From positions 434,001 through 498,000 of the forward strand of contig JAMZAV010000632.1 of NCBI GenBank assembly GCA_024449915.1: 64,000 nt of DNA. The letters run 5' to 3'. Positions 30,481 to 42,429 of this stretch are shown here, in pieces. Under the pieces are notes generated by a model. That model was not told the origin of the DNA, ran no database searches, and saw nothing but the letters and a program-made list of their open reading frames with translations. The number at the start of each line of letters is the position of its first letter. Position 1 is the stretch's first letter. Origin of the DNA: Sweltsa coloradensis. Its lineage: Eukaryota; Arthropoda; Insecta; Plecoptera; Chloroperlidae. The position numbers were made by a program, and so were the translations under genes.

Positions 30481-31370
30481 GAATATTATGCAAGCGTTAC
30501 AATTTACAACGCACATTTTAACATATTGAGTAAGTTAGCCTAAGAAATAAAGTTGTGAGCACTGGTTGTCTTAGATTTCAACATATATGCAACAGATTCA
30601 ATTTAAATATACACAAAAAGAGTCAATTTTTTTGCGTTAAATTCAAATTAAATGTAAACATGGCGAACACAAGTAAATGAAGAGTAAGCCATTACAAGTA
30701 TTTATCTGAACAGATTTTTATCACTTTCAAATTCATTCAGCAATTCATGCCATGAAACAATAGAGGAGACAGCAGCCATATTGGATAAAAAATATATCTG
30801 CAAATTAACGGTTTGAGGAAATAATGCTTGCAATACCCTTATGTCCTACAAGTTCAAAATACAATACAAGTAATACAAGTAATTAATTATATTACAAAGC
30901 TTGTTATTATTAGCATAACGCGCTAATCCTAAGTTAATCAGCAGTATATAAAGAAATGCAAATGTTAAGTGAAAGTTAAACATCTCGCACATGCCATTTC
31001 CAATATAGTAATTTAATGATTTGTACAATCGCAGTAACAAAGGTATTAGGAAAATGTGAGTTCATGAGGACGGAGAACTAAAAGTCATTAGATCTATGTA
31101 GACTGACGCACATATACACATGTTTCAGTTGGGATATCAACCATAAAATACATTGCTGTTGCTGATTTACAAGGGCACTAGCTTAGTCGTGGGCTCAATC
31201 CCAGCCAGTGGCAAAACTGAGGAAAGAAATACTGACTACTGTAAAAATTCTATGTAATACTCATAGCCACAAAAATACAGGTTTTCCTGAGATGATTTCC
31301 ATTCAAAAAACTTATCTTGGCAGTGTCCAAAACTAATCAGATCTTCCAACTATCCTCACATTCTGTATTC
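30481..31370. other. Intron or upstream DNA, nothing recognised
   Basis: AT-rich with no repeat shared within the window. Confidence 0.5.
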
Positions 31371-31506
31371 TTGCTCCAAAGCAAGTAAGCAGATGCGCGC
31401 GGTTTTGGCGGGCCAATGAGCGACCAGTATTTTGAATCGGGGACCGCTGATTGGCTGCAATCCACCCGCCGGTGACGTCAGCATCTGCTTACTTGCTTCG
31501 GAACAA
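31371..31506. repeat. Palindromic MITE-like repeat, 136 bp
   Basis: Inverted 26-base arms (31371-31396 and 31481-31506) match at 24 of 26 positions, around AAGCAAGTAAGCAGATGC. The interior is GC-rich with two CCAAT-type boxes and a perfect TGACGTCA at 31472-31479. It stands out from AT-rich flanks. Confidence 0.65.
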
Positions 31507-32784
31507 CTTACCTAGTTAGTTACCTGCAGAGGTAAAAGTTTTTCTTTAATTTTTTTATCGTGACAAAATATTCAACAATTTAAAATGGACTACTTTGCTT
31601 TATGTAGTACTACTTGAAACATTTCCCCTGCTAAAAGGCTGAAGATTGATTGAAACCATATTTTAAAAGTGTATTGTAATCCAGACTACATACACATAGA
31701 ATTGATATGTTTTGGATTAAATTAACACAATTTCGTCTGACAACATTTGCGTGGGAAACTTGTTCGTGTTCGTCTATAAGTAAATATTTCAATATTTTGA
31801 AATGTTTGCCTAACGTTAAACATTGATGACGCACACACAACGTTCTAGCCAAGGTTTTTAGCCACCAATAATATTATTGAAGGGTAATTAAAAATTAGCA
31901 GCCAGAACATATTTTTGTTGGGTTTGTTAACTAAGAATTGCTATATCTACTTCCCTGAAGTTAAAGCCGCATGATTGGATGGTGATAAATCGAAAAAGAA
32001 ATCAACATTCCTTCCAAAGTATAAATTCCTCGGCACCAAATAAATAATGTCACAAGTCAAGTTCTTGGAGTCCGATGTCCCCAATGCGTATTCCATCTGT
32101 GACAGCGAAGTGTTTATGGGACCTGATTGGCCAACGCGCCGTGACCTGACGAAGTGACAGATTCTGCAGAGGTGGAGAGTTTTATGTATGTCCTACCACG
32201 CGCAGGGGTTGGCTACATGCCTGAGTGGCACCAGGAAGGAGTTACTTCTTTGATGTCTATGCCTTCGAGATGTGTTCAAGGGTGGGTAGAATCGTTATCT
32301 GATTCTTTATTTAGTGGGAATATGTATTATAGTTTACATTTGCAAGTTGCCCTTGCAGCTTCTTTCCTGTAGTAGAACGTGTGTGTTGCAAAGGTGGAGG
32401 ACATTGACTGTTAGTATTTTTTTATTTTTTATCTTCAATATGTCTGGATTAAAAATACCTACATATTGCTGGTGGCAAGAGTAGAGCAAGGCCCCTTAAC
32501 ACAATGTGCCTTGCCATAAGTTTAAGATCTAAATGTTGGATTTAACAGCAACTTTATAGACAGTAACAATATATACATGCAATCTACTACAGTTAACCTA
32601 TTATAACAAATGGGTCCCTTTGTAGCACTTTGCAGCATAGTGACAAGCACCTGCGGAGAAAATTACATTTACAAATTGGTTTTCATCAAGAAGGTTTGGA
32701 CTTAACTAGAGACTTCTCCCACCTCCCAAAATGGCCACCATTAGTAATTTGAGCTTAAATGGCCGAATAAGGACCAAGACGCTA

Positions 32785-32887
32785 GTCGTTATCAGAGCAC
32801 GTTTCAAGATTTTAAATCATTGTCGTGTACAATCTTGGAAAATTACTACAAATAAGCACTATTTGGAAAATGTGCTCTGATAGCGAC
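32785..32887. repeat. Palindromic repeat, 16-base arms
   Basis: GTCGTTATCAGAGCAC (32785-32800) faces GTGCTCTGATAGCGAC (32872-32887), 15 of 16 pairing. A related single arm followed by AATCACATTTTTACTTGACA is at 42523-42560, so this is a dispersed family. Confidence 0.55.
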
Positions 32888-33200
32888 AATCACACATTCT
32901 TACTTGACATTTGGGTGCAAATCACAACCCGATTGGACAAACGATAGAGCTTCCAAGTGAACCGAACTATAACTCTGCCTTCTGCGTCAAAGCCAGAGAC
33001 CCAAGTTTTGAAAAATGCGTTTGCACCCACAAGCCACCGTCAAGACGTAAACCTATCCCACCCCATATCGGTAACTTGAGAAAAAAGCAAGTTTTGAAAT
33101 CAAAACGTACGTTGTGGGATAAATGTGTGTTGTGTCGAAGCTTGGTGAATTCAAATTAGACCCCAACAAATCAGATTTGCGTAGTATTTTATATTGAAGG

Positions 33201-33294
33201 GTCACGTGACTACCAAAACGTACGTTTTGAGCTGAATGTAAGTTTTCAAATCATAACGTACGGTTCAAAACGTACGTTTTGGTTGTCACGTGAG
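33201..33294. repeat. Long palindrome containing AAAACGTACGTTTT in each arm
   Basis: The arms 33201-33230 and 33265-33294 pair along nearly all 30 bases: CACGTGAC, then CCAAAACGTACGTTTTGA. Each arm carries a CACGTG E-box and the self-complementary AAAACGTACGTTTT. More ACGTACG copies sit at 33105 and 33256. Confidence 0.75.
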
Positions 33295-33430
33295 CCTCTA
33301 AGTCACTCGTTTTCAGAGGTGACTGCAAACGTAAGTTTTACAAACTTGGATCCCAGGTTTGGTCGAGCTCATCCGACAGGAATCCTGCTCGCCGATTGGT
33401 CACCCCTCCCCACGCGACACCGGTACCTAC

Positions 33431-33479
33431 CTGGTAGCTTCAGGCAGACCGCACAACAATAAAACCAAGTACACTTCAT
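33431..33479 (-). CDS. Candidate first coding exon of the collagen gene (signal peptide start)
   Basis: On the minus strand an ATG (33479-33477) opens 16 codons reading MKCTWFYCCAVCLKLP plus one base, followed by a consensus donor CAG/GTAGGT. The leftover G plus AA at the start of the 30060-30264 exon makes a Glu codon and keeps the collagen frame, so the join is phase-correct. The N-terminus is short and Cys-rich but has a basic residue followed by a hydrophobic run, as in a signal peptide. A TATA-like box lies about 110 bases upstream. The exon is inferred only from start, donor, phase and position; other upstream exons, or a start outside the window, remain possible. Confidence 0.42.
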
Positions 33480-33588
33480 CAATCGAAACTCACACAATGC
33501 TGGTCCAAAGAACCGGCCTACCCACTTAACTATCTTTACTATACGGCCTCCACAGTTGAGACTACTTTGTTATTCACAAACTTCTGTT

Positions 33589-33596
33589 ATCTTTAT
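33589..33596 (-). promoter_or_regulatory. TATA-like box upstream of candidate collagen exon 1
   Basis: The minus strand reads CTATAAAG about 110 bases before the candidate ATG at 33479. A TCAACT stretch about 30 bases further downstream (near 33560) could be an initiator. Spacing fits a TATA promoter with a leader of roughly 80 bases. This is positional inference only. Confidence 0.28.
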
Positions 33597-34112
33597 AGAA
33601 TCAGCTCAGACAACATCATGATAAATAACGAATTGAATTGTCATTTGGCATTATTGTGCGGGGAGGGGTATTAAATTTAACTAACTGGTAAGTAGGCCTA
33701 TATTTTCCGAACGATGGGTGTTAAAATGTTGAGCAAACATTATGTTGACTTGTTCAGGTTGTGAAAATATTTGTTTTGGTTGACCTTTTCGCCCTCGTGG
33801 ATATATATCAACACACACGCTTTTGACAATCATGCCTACGAGACACGAGACTTTGCCAAGGTTTGGGTGGCACAACATGGGTAGGTCCTGGCGAGACTCG
33901 GCTCGCATTGTATGGTACGCGTCCACATTTTATTTATTTATTCGGGTTCTATACAGCTTTACAATTATAAATAATAATTATACACTTTACACGTAATATG
34001 CTTGATGCCATTGAGAATGAAACTAAACTTATAAATTATGAAATATGAACTAGAAACTATACTATGAACTACTAAAATGTACTAATCATATAAAGGATCT
34101 ACCATTGCAAAT

Positions 34113-34448
34113 TTTATAAATAAAGATCATTGGACTTTTCACTGTTAATAATATCTTTATTTTAAATTGTGATATTTCGATTCCTTTACAGGAGTCTTTA
34201 TCAAACTAACAATTTAAAAAAAATGTTTATTTAATGTTATGTTTTTTGTTATTTTTTTCATAAAAAACTTTTTTGAATTTGGTACTAATACACAGCCATA
34301 TTTATAATTTGTTATGAAATGTTTTTTGTCTTGTCTGTTTTTTTTTAATTGTTAGTTTGATAAAGACTCCTGTAAAGGAATCGAAATATCACAATTTAAA
34401 ATAAAGATATTATTAACAGTGAAAAGTCCAATGATTTTTATTTATAAA
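34113..34448. repeat. Long inverted repeat (about 105-bp arms, 115-bp loop)
   Basis: The left arm 34113-34222 and right arm 34338-34448 are near-perfect inverse copies; each contains TTGATAAAGACTCCTGTAAA and GGAATCGAAATATCAC (in opposite orientation). The direct repeat ATCTACCATTGCAAAT flanks the whole structure (34098 and 34482). It probably arose as an inverted pair of a retroelement end or as a foldback element. Confidence 0.8.
34357..34390 (+). ncRNA. Hammerhead-core-like motif in right arm of the 34.1-34.4 kb palindrome
   Basis: TTGATAAAG, an imperfect stem GACTCC/GGAATC around TGTAAA, then CGAAAT follows the order of a hammerhead core (CUGANGA, stem II, GAAA). The first base is T instead of C and the G-A of the core is A-A, so catalytic activity is doubtful. 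The left arm has the inverse copy. Such motifs are known from Penelope-like and related retroelements. Confidence 0.25.
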
Positions 34449-34449
34449 G

Positions 34450-35790
34450 TTACTACCTGTAATATAGTTTCATTTTTAATAATCTACCATTGCAAATGTT
34501 TGGTTGGACCAAATTAAGAAATAGCAACTTTTAAGAGTTTTTCTAATGCAATACGATCATAGTTACTATTATAAGTCCATGATACGATAATGCAAAATAC
34601 ATAATACAGATTAGGATTAATGCTAAAGAAATCTAAAAACTACTAAAACTAAAAAGTACTAATAGTTACACTAGTTACTATACCAGTCTAGCATATTAAC
34701 CATTGAACAGCTTCTATATTTAACGGTGGTACGGGTACTCGCCTCGGGTCGGGTACATTTTGTAGTTTTCACACGATTAAAAATTGCTCAAATCTAAGCA
34801 AACCTATGAGTGCTGATCAAACATCCATATGTTGCCCTTAGTTGTGCGTTTAATGTTGTTCTGTGCCGATTTTTGAATAGTCTATAAAAATAAGAAAAAG
34901 ATAATTAAAAATTCTTCATATTGTTTTTAACTTGGAAATATGATAATTATCTGGACATGTATCATAAAGTTACTTATAAGCTTTGAGTAAGCGTTAATTG
35001 AATAGCACTAATACATTATCAAGACGTTATTAAACCAAACATTTTTTTACTGAAACTCAACCGTTAAATAGAAAGTTGATAGGTTCTTAGAAAAATCTCC
35101 CAACTATCAGCTTACTGAAAGAAAAAGCTGGGCTAATCTGTTTAACTGAAACCATAATCGGCAATAAACTTGGTTTAGTGCATCATAAATACACATCTTG
35201 CTTCTTACACAAGACTCGAGCTTTGTCAAGACTTGCTGCTACTGTTGGCTGTAGATGCATAATATATCTCGCCTAGCTGGTACAATACAAATTATGATGA
35301 TCTCTTTATTTATTTAAAGTAGTTTTTTTAATAATTCTGGTGTTCCTTTAAGTTAAACCTCTCACGTCAGAGCCTATTTTGAGAATATAAATTTATTTCG
35401 ATGGTGACTAAAAAAGATTGTATGCCTATTTGTAGGCTGAAGTATTTTAGTTCGAGAAATGTTACCCAATACCATTACTCGACTCGACTTTTAAGGAAGA
35501 CTGCTACAATAATAACTAAATATAAATTTTGTACAATCAAAAGAAGCATCGCATATTGGGAATGCGGTATTCTATTTTCATTTATCATAGTCTATATTTC
35601 TCATTCAAGATACACTTTCCCCGGGACCATGTCCATGATCTTTAAAACATAATACATACTGGGGTGATTTCGTCAGAGATGCGAGCTGGCTCATAAAATA
35701 ATCGTCCAATTCTTCCACATTAAAAAAAAATACCATCCATATGAATCTAATATCCTGAAGTCGTTATCGGTTTGTGAAGTTATGGTCTGA
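34450..35790. other. Intergenic AT-rich DNA, nothing recognised
   Basis: The frame at 35401-35652 has no recognisable signature. Confidence 0.5.
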
Positions 35791-36006
35791 TAAATACAAT
35801 GGTAGCCTACAATGAGTCGGTTATACAAAGTAGTACCTACTTTATACCGGTAGTACAATGTAGTGCTTACTATGTACCGGCAATACAATGTAGTACCTAC
35901 TATGTACCAGTAATACAATGTAATACCTGCTTTGTACGAGTTAAAACAGTGTTGTATCTACTACTATACAGCAGTTATACAATGCAGTACTTTGTATCGG
36001 TAATGT
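35791..36006. repeat. Minisatellite, about 30-bp period, seven units
   Basis: Units follow TACAATGTAGTACCTACTA then TGTACCGGTAA with 10-30 percent divergence. Because the period is a multiple of three, both strands keep open frames with a 10-residue repeat, which is a by-product rather than a gene. Confidence 0.8.
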
Positions 36007-38960
36007 AAACCACAAGGATATCAGAGCCGAGCTATGTTATAGTCCGCCGGGATGATGGATGTTCCAAACATCACGAACTAGAGATCACCATCGTAAAACT
36101 ACACAACACTAACACGTAATTAATTTATTCTCGGGCTTAAATTACATTAATACTTCATTGAGATACGAGTTTACAGGTGTTTGAAAGTCGAAACCAATCT
36201 TTTGACGAAACCTTTATTGCTGCATCGTGCGGTTGAACACCAAGTCTACATTACATGGACGAAGAGATGGGTTTATTTATAATGCTGGGCCCGTAGGTTG
36301 ACGCAATGCGTCGGCTTTTTATGCTTTGTTTAAAATTAAATCATATTTTAATGAAATACTTACACACACCCCTTCTCCTCGATAAAATACACTTAACAAC
36401 ACAAATTGTATATTTAATTAATTAATTGGATTAATATAATAATTCAATATAAATTAAATTTGAAGGTTTTGACACCTTGTAGAAAACTATAACAAAATGT
36501 AAAATGAATGAAACGTATAAAAATAATATAAATGTAATTAATTGAACATGTGTATTAAATGTTATTGTAATTCTGTCTGATTAGCAACCATGATGAAAAC
36601 GACAGAATTCAGTTCAAAAAATTAAAACAACAAAATCGTACTATGGTGATGCAATCTTCGGAAAACCGTATTAAATAACACGTATTTGGCTGCAGAGACT
36701 GTGTTAAGAGGTGTGATTGAAATTGCATGGATGCATTTTCCCTATATTATTAATTCATGCTGAGTAGAATAATGTGACAATGTGCACGAAAGTATGTATG
36801 AAAACTTTCTACTCTATAAAGGAAATGTACATGTGCGTGTGTGTATGTGCGTGTGCGTGTCTCACAAACTAAACCTGAAGAAAAACGATTAAACAATAAC
36901 TTAACATTATTTACTCTGCCGCTTTACAACGTAATAACATACATAAATATGTTCGTTTAGTTTATTAATAGTCCCACTTTGCATACTTGCCAATCAAGGG
37001 TAATAAAAAACGTAAATATGATTAATGGTTAAATTAAACCAACATATTCAGGCAGCAGTCAACCTCAACCGAATCCACATCTTCACCGGCCCAAAATTAA
37101 AACTGTCCAATTCGATCAGTCTAGATTTGTAATCGATACTATTTATTTACGACTGTTGAAAGTTCAAATACGTAAACAGAATCGTTTAACAGCTGCGATA
37201 CATTTGCAATTGGCTACTTTAGCAATGTAATAACCAATTATGTGATGTACTAATATCATTTGATCGAAAGTTAAACGGATTTGATGAATGACAATAAAAT
37301 AATAATTGACAGTGAATAATTGATGCATGGTTTTGTTTTCACTTTGTACAACCAGTTAGAATAAACGTCAGTTGAAATGTTTGACGTCTGTCAATAAATT
37401 GAAAATAAATAATTTCTATTTAATCGGAAAGATGGAGTGACAATTATATTCTATTGATTTTATTATACGGCTGTTTATTTATGCTCCATTCTCTATTTCA
37501 GCAAAGTATTGGCTTTTTACTTTACAATTCCTCTCCTTACTTGATTCTAACGATCTCAATTGTCGATCTTGTTTTTGTCATCAAAATATTTTGTAGAATT
37601 AAGTTTGATTGATTGGATATTGCTTAACGTCTCATATTTATGCAACTTGGCTAATCGAGACGAAGGGAGGGACGTAAGGGAAGACGCGGGGGGACAAGAG
37701 GGCAATAATTAAAAAGCAAAAAAGCAACAAAAAAGGCAAAAAAAAAAGTAAGCAATTGCTATGCAATTAGTATGCAATACGCACTAAAACTCTAGAGTTT
37801 CCTAAAATAAAGTAAGTCTCGTATTGGGTACCGAGAACTATTCAACTTATATTTATAAGTTACTGTTGAGGAATCAAGACTTTGCAGGTTTTAAAGCTAC
37901 GGGAACAAATTTAGGTATTGCGAAATGCTAATGTGTTAAATAGGATATTAATGCTACACATTAAAAAATACATGTTTTGATTTTACACTCCTTTAGTTAT
38001 AACAATTAATAGTTAGTTCTTGCATTAACAAATGATTAGGTACCGGTATCTAAATTTACACACGTATTACAATAAAAGTATTTTTTGTTACTTCAATATT
38101 TACGGTGAAAAATATTGGTTTGCGATTACAGCAATGTCCTAACGCAGATAGAGATTATTGGAGCATATTAACTAACATCAAAAGCCGTGTCAATAAAAAC
38201 ATTAAAATGCAATAAATAAACTTGGGATTGGAGACCTTGGAACAAATAATGTGTTGGTTATCATTGTGTATGAGTTATTAAAATGACCTTGATGAAAAGG
38301 AATTATTTAATCATAGCATAGCAGGCGCAATGCCATGTTTATTTCTGTACTCTTATCTTCCCAAGTTGTAAATTTAAAGAGTTCGTCGACACAATTACCC
38401 TAGGGCATATCCACCCTAATCACTGTTATTATCTCTAGTGTTTGTGTTATTTTCCCAATCATGACGCGCGCTTGATAAAACAACACCGTTTAATAGACAC
38501 TCCTCATTTATAACAACTTTACGACGGTCCAGTTCAAATCTTAAACACTTGCCGAATAGCAATTAAATTTGAAAACCTTTGCATTCTTTACAGTTAGACT
38601 CGCTATCGGCATCATCTCGATATAGACTAATGGGACCTCGAATCCTCTGCACATAAATTAAGGTGGTTTAGTGTTGTTTTTTGTTCTGTTCGTTTGGCAA
38701 CGCTGTGTAATTGTGTAATAAAACGCAACGTTGTAATGTGAACGTTTAAGTTGTTAGTAACATTAGAATGATCGAACAAGTTTACTGTTCGAGTTTAAAG
38801 TATTAAAAAAGCACAGGATGACTGTATTTTTTTTAGTGTTTGGCATTTTTGTGTTCTCGATTTGAATAAAACATAATTATTTTAAACACGTACGGATACA
38901 GGGCACCCAAAATATGGAACGAATCTTTACGTTATCAACAGCGGTTGTTCGAGAATTCTG
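36007..38960. other. Intergenic AT-rich DNA
   Basis: A GTGTGTAT/GTGCGTGT microsatellite is at 36834-36861. 37609-37690 (GATTGGATATTGCTTAACG, CGAGACGA) is a fragment of a repeat also present at 40660-40780. No gene recognised. Confidence 0.5.
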
Positions 38961-38965
38961 TTTTC

Positions 38966-39165
38966 CTTGGTGGAGGTGCCGGGTACAAAGAATTTAGATT
39001 TTTAAGAGTGGCTACCCCCGCCCCCTGACCCCTTCGGGTCACCGAAGATATTCTGTATCAATATCATCAATGTTGAAGGGTAAATGTCAACAAACAACGA
39101 ATGTCAATCGGGGTCATGATCGGTTTTTAACATAAAATGTGACACACAGAGGGGCGGACCGAAAA
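38966..39165 (+). repeat. Family C repeat copy
   Basis: CTTGGTGGAGGTGCCGGGTA, then CCCCTTCGGGTCACCGAAGA, TTCTGTATCAATATCATCAA, GTCAACAAACAACGAATGTC and a GTGACACACAG tail. Other copies are at 28921, 40612, 42597, 46395 (inverted), 52586, 52896 and 63555. Confidence 0.65.
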
Positions 39166-39169
39166 ATTA

Positions 39170-40320
39170 TCTATATTTTATAGGGAGCTTCTCTACATCA
39201 TGTGATTTTAAACAATACAAAAGAAAACGGTTAAATTTTACAGCTGCCTCCCCTCTCACGCAAAACATCAAATTATATTAAAAGCGATAGTTTAAAATAT
39301 GAAAAATTGTAATGCTTTTGATGCATTATAGTTTTCACACATGCTGCCCAATATTAAGGTTAGGTCTAAGCTAATTTTAGTAATTTTTTAAATAAGTTAT
39401 TTCATAAATGAAAAATTTAAACCGTTTAGTATAATCTTTGATTAAACGGAAAATTTAACGAAATATGAATAGAAAAAATAGTGAAAAACAATTTGTACAT
39501 CACGAACGGCGAAGACAAGCTATGATACAGGTAGCAAAGCAACTGGGAGCGGAAATCACTCACTCTGCTGGATAGATTACCATAAGAGAGCGGGCCCAAG
39601 GCAGTAGCAATACCTCACTCTGTAACTTGTCAGGAATAAAGTATATACTCTGGCTGGGTGGTGGATAAGAAACGGCCTCGATCTCGGGGTCATCTGGCTG
39701 TCAACAGCCATGTTCGGAGGTGTTATACGGCCCATTGTGACCAGAAACTAATTACAAACACACGGACAGACGAGAAGTTTCGATGTAACATTCCTCAAAG
39801 GAAACACAATGATTGTCAAATGGTGGAAACGATTTCGCTCACGTTGAAAGGACATATGATGACAGAGATTTACAATGTCAATGGCTATTGAATTGTAGGT
39901 TTCTAATCATGATTTGTAATTTGTACTTTTGTTGACTCGAGAGTAATTTTATGTTGTAATTGGGGCATATAGGACTTTTATTTATAAAAACAAAACGATG
40001 ATTTACAGAAACTATTGCCACTTTGACACAGAACACAAAAAAACATTTTAAGTTTAACATCGTTAAACTGGTTTAAACCTTTCATCCCTGAACCTAAGAA
40101 AGAAATGTGGATTTCTTTACTAATTCATCAAACAAACATACCCAAAAAGAAATTTTATATTTAAACTTTTTTCTTTTTTGTGTATTTTAGTTCTATTTTG
40201 AATATTTAGCACAATTTGCGACATTTTTTGTAAAGATTTTAGTTCAAGAACAAGCATCTTTCTTTTTAAAATATGAAAATCGGATAAAAAATAACAATTT
40301 TGTTTCTTCTAATTTGTATA
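39170..40320. other. Intergenic DNA, nothing firmly recognised
   Basis: 39540-39890 contains CACACGGACAGACGAGAAG, a phrase like the end of family C. The plus-strand frame at 39658-39891 has no known domain. Confidence 0.4.
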
Positions 40321-40426
40321 TACTCCCTGAACTTCGTGTCTGAGGAAGGTGACGGATGTCACCGAAATATTACGCTGCAGGTGAGTGCTGTGCTATTGTT
40401 TTTAACCGTGTTTCGTTCAGGGAGTA
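40321..40426 (+). ncRNA. Hammerhead-like fold enclosed by a 12-bp perfect stem
   Basis: TACTCCCTGAAC (40321-40332) pairs perfectly with GTTCAGGGAGTA (40415-40426). Inside lie CTGAGGA (40340-40346), a perfect 6-bp hairpin GGTGAC-GGAT-GTCACC (40348-40363) and GAAA (40364-40367), the order of a type I hammerhead core with stems I and II. A convincing stem III and NUH cleavage site could not be found, and one extra A sits between the core and stem II. Confidence 0.35.
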
Positions 40427-40611
40427 GGAAGTGTATTTTATCATTCTCCGGTTAACAAGTCTATTATTTTGTGCATCATTATCCAATATTATTTAAGTTT
40501 TATTTTTAATATTTTAAATAGAACGTGCACGGGAGTACCAAAACGAGAGAGCAAAACATCGAACTTAGAATACAAATGAAATAACACGTTCCTTTCTATT
40601 TTTCAAATCTC

Positions 40612-41035
40612 GTTTTTGGTGGAGGTGCCGGGTTTAAGAGGGGTACAACAAAATTGATTTGATTGGATATATTGCTTAACGTCTCATATTAATGCACTTT
40701 GGCTATTCGAGACGATGAGTGGTGTGGATGTGGATGAAGTATGAACATAAGGGAGGAGGGGAAACCCGGTACCGGCACCTAGCCTACTAGTACTAAAACA
40801 TGTTCTGTTTGTGCATTGAAATGTCCTTGTTGCTGAAGGTGATGGGTATTTATATGAGAGTTTTGGTGACGCTTACCACACCGCCTGACTCCCAGGGTCA
40901 TCAAAAACTTTACGTATATGCTCCTTGTCAAAGGGCAATTTCAATAACACAAAAACCAATATCAACCGAGTGTCTTATTTCGTTTTTATCGTGAGACGTG
41001 ACACACGCATACGCACAGACGGACAGAAAAGTGAT
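40612..41035 (+). repeat. Family C copy interrupted by another repeat
   Basis: GGTGGAGGTGCCGGGTTTAA at 40617 is followed at 40660-40780 by the TTGCTTAACGTCTCATATTA repeat (also at 37615), after which family C resumes with GGGTCATCAAAAACTTTACG to GACGGACAGAAAAGTGATGC. Confidence 0.5.
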
Positions 41036-41088
41036 GCTTAGGTAAGATTCGCACCTAAAATTGCTTTCCAACTAACTATATGAATTTT

Positions 41089-41625
41089 TGGATGAGCGAA
41101 GCGAAGACTTCAATTTCACTGACCCGCCAAAAGATTTAGCTAGGGTGTTTTTTTGTTTGTTTTTTCTGTCTGTTTGTTCGCACTCTACCGGGCAAACGGC
41201 ATATGCGATCTTGATGAAAATTGGAGGGGACCTTCGTTTTCTATGATTAGACTTGCACGTTTTTGGTATAATCGAGAAATTTCCAGATATGACTTGTTTT
41301 TGATTTAGTGCGACATTTTCGTGATATTTGGGCCGATTTTGACCAAACGGGTGGGGCTACAACGTTCATATTTCACACGGACATTAATGTTATGGTGATG
41401 TAGTACCTTATCAAAGAAAAAGTTGAAAAAGTTAGCCAGAATCTATAGAATAAAGGTTTTAATTTGATTTTTTTTAGGTTTATAATAACAATTAACAAGT
41501 AACAATAGAAACTAGACAACAATCACTTACAATGCGTTCAAAAAGCACTTGCAATGCAGAGACCCCACGCAAACTAAAAGTTTACAAAAAAGCTCATCCA
41601 TCTACGCGACTAAAATAAGCGTTTG
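41089..41625 (-). mobile_element. Family B non-autonomous element, copy 1
   Basis: In the minus orientation it starts near CGCTTATTTTAGTCGCGTAG, TGGATGAGC and ends GTCTTCGCTTCGCTCATCCAA. Its ends match those of family A (GTCCCGCCGCGTT-GATGGATGAGC and CTTCGCTTCGCTC...CATCCAA, plus GAACAAACAGACAGAAAAAA), but the interior is unrelated. A second, truncated copy is at 48952. Confidence 0.6.
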
Positions 41626-42429
41626 CGAAGCTTCTTAGTGAAATTCATTAAATGTTCACGCGATGAACGATAGCGTGTCTAGTATATTTTGGAACACATA
41701 CATAGTCGTACGACCAAACTCTTCGGGACATACGGTAGAGCTATAAAACATGCACGGAACGAAAGAAGGCCCATATATCAATATGCCCACACTTGATTAC
41801 AGTGATTTAATCCAATACGTAGCACAACAATGACATTTACATATTATTATTACTCGGCTGGAATAACAGCTGGCGCCTCGTGATAATAAGAGACACAGTT
41901 TGACATTAGCATGGGCAGAGTGACACCTCGCAAGTAGCGGACTGGAGGCAGACAGGAAGGAATGTTAGGTGGTGGGCGATCTAGTGGGTGGGGGTGGACG
42001 GGCCCACCGGGGATCCGGGTAATGTACCGGTAGCCCACCTACACGGTTGGTGTTGAACTTTTATTAGTACGAGGCTGCATTTAATAAATTTAATGTTCAG
42101 CAACGGAAATTTGAATTTAGCATTAAACATCAATAATTGGAGGAGCGTGGTAAACAATGCGGAAGTAACGGAAGTTCAATTTCAGATTTGAATACCCTGA
42201 GAAAAATAGCTCGGGTGTTTTTTTTGTTTTTTGCACTACCGAACTTCATGAAATGATTAGGAGACCTTGAAAATCATAGAACTTAGACCTGCCACGATTT
42301 TGGTTGCGGTGAAGAAATACTTCATAAAATATAAAAATATATTTAAAAAAAATGAATATTCGGGTGGTTGTTGGCAAAGGAAAGAAAAGTTACGCGATCA
42401 GAACACATTTTGACATTTCAAATAAATTG

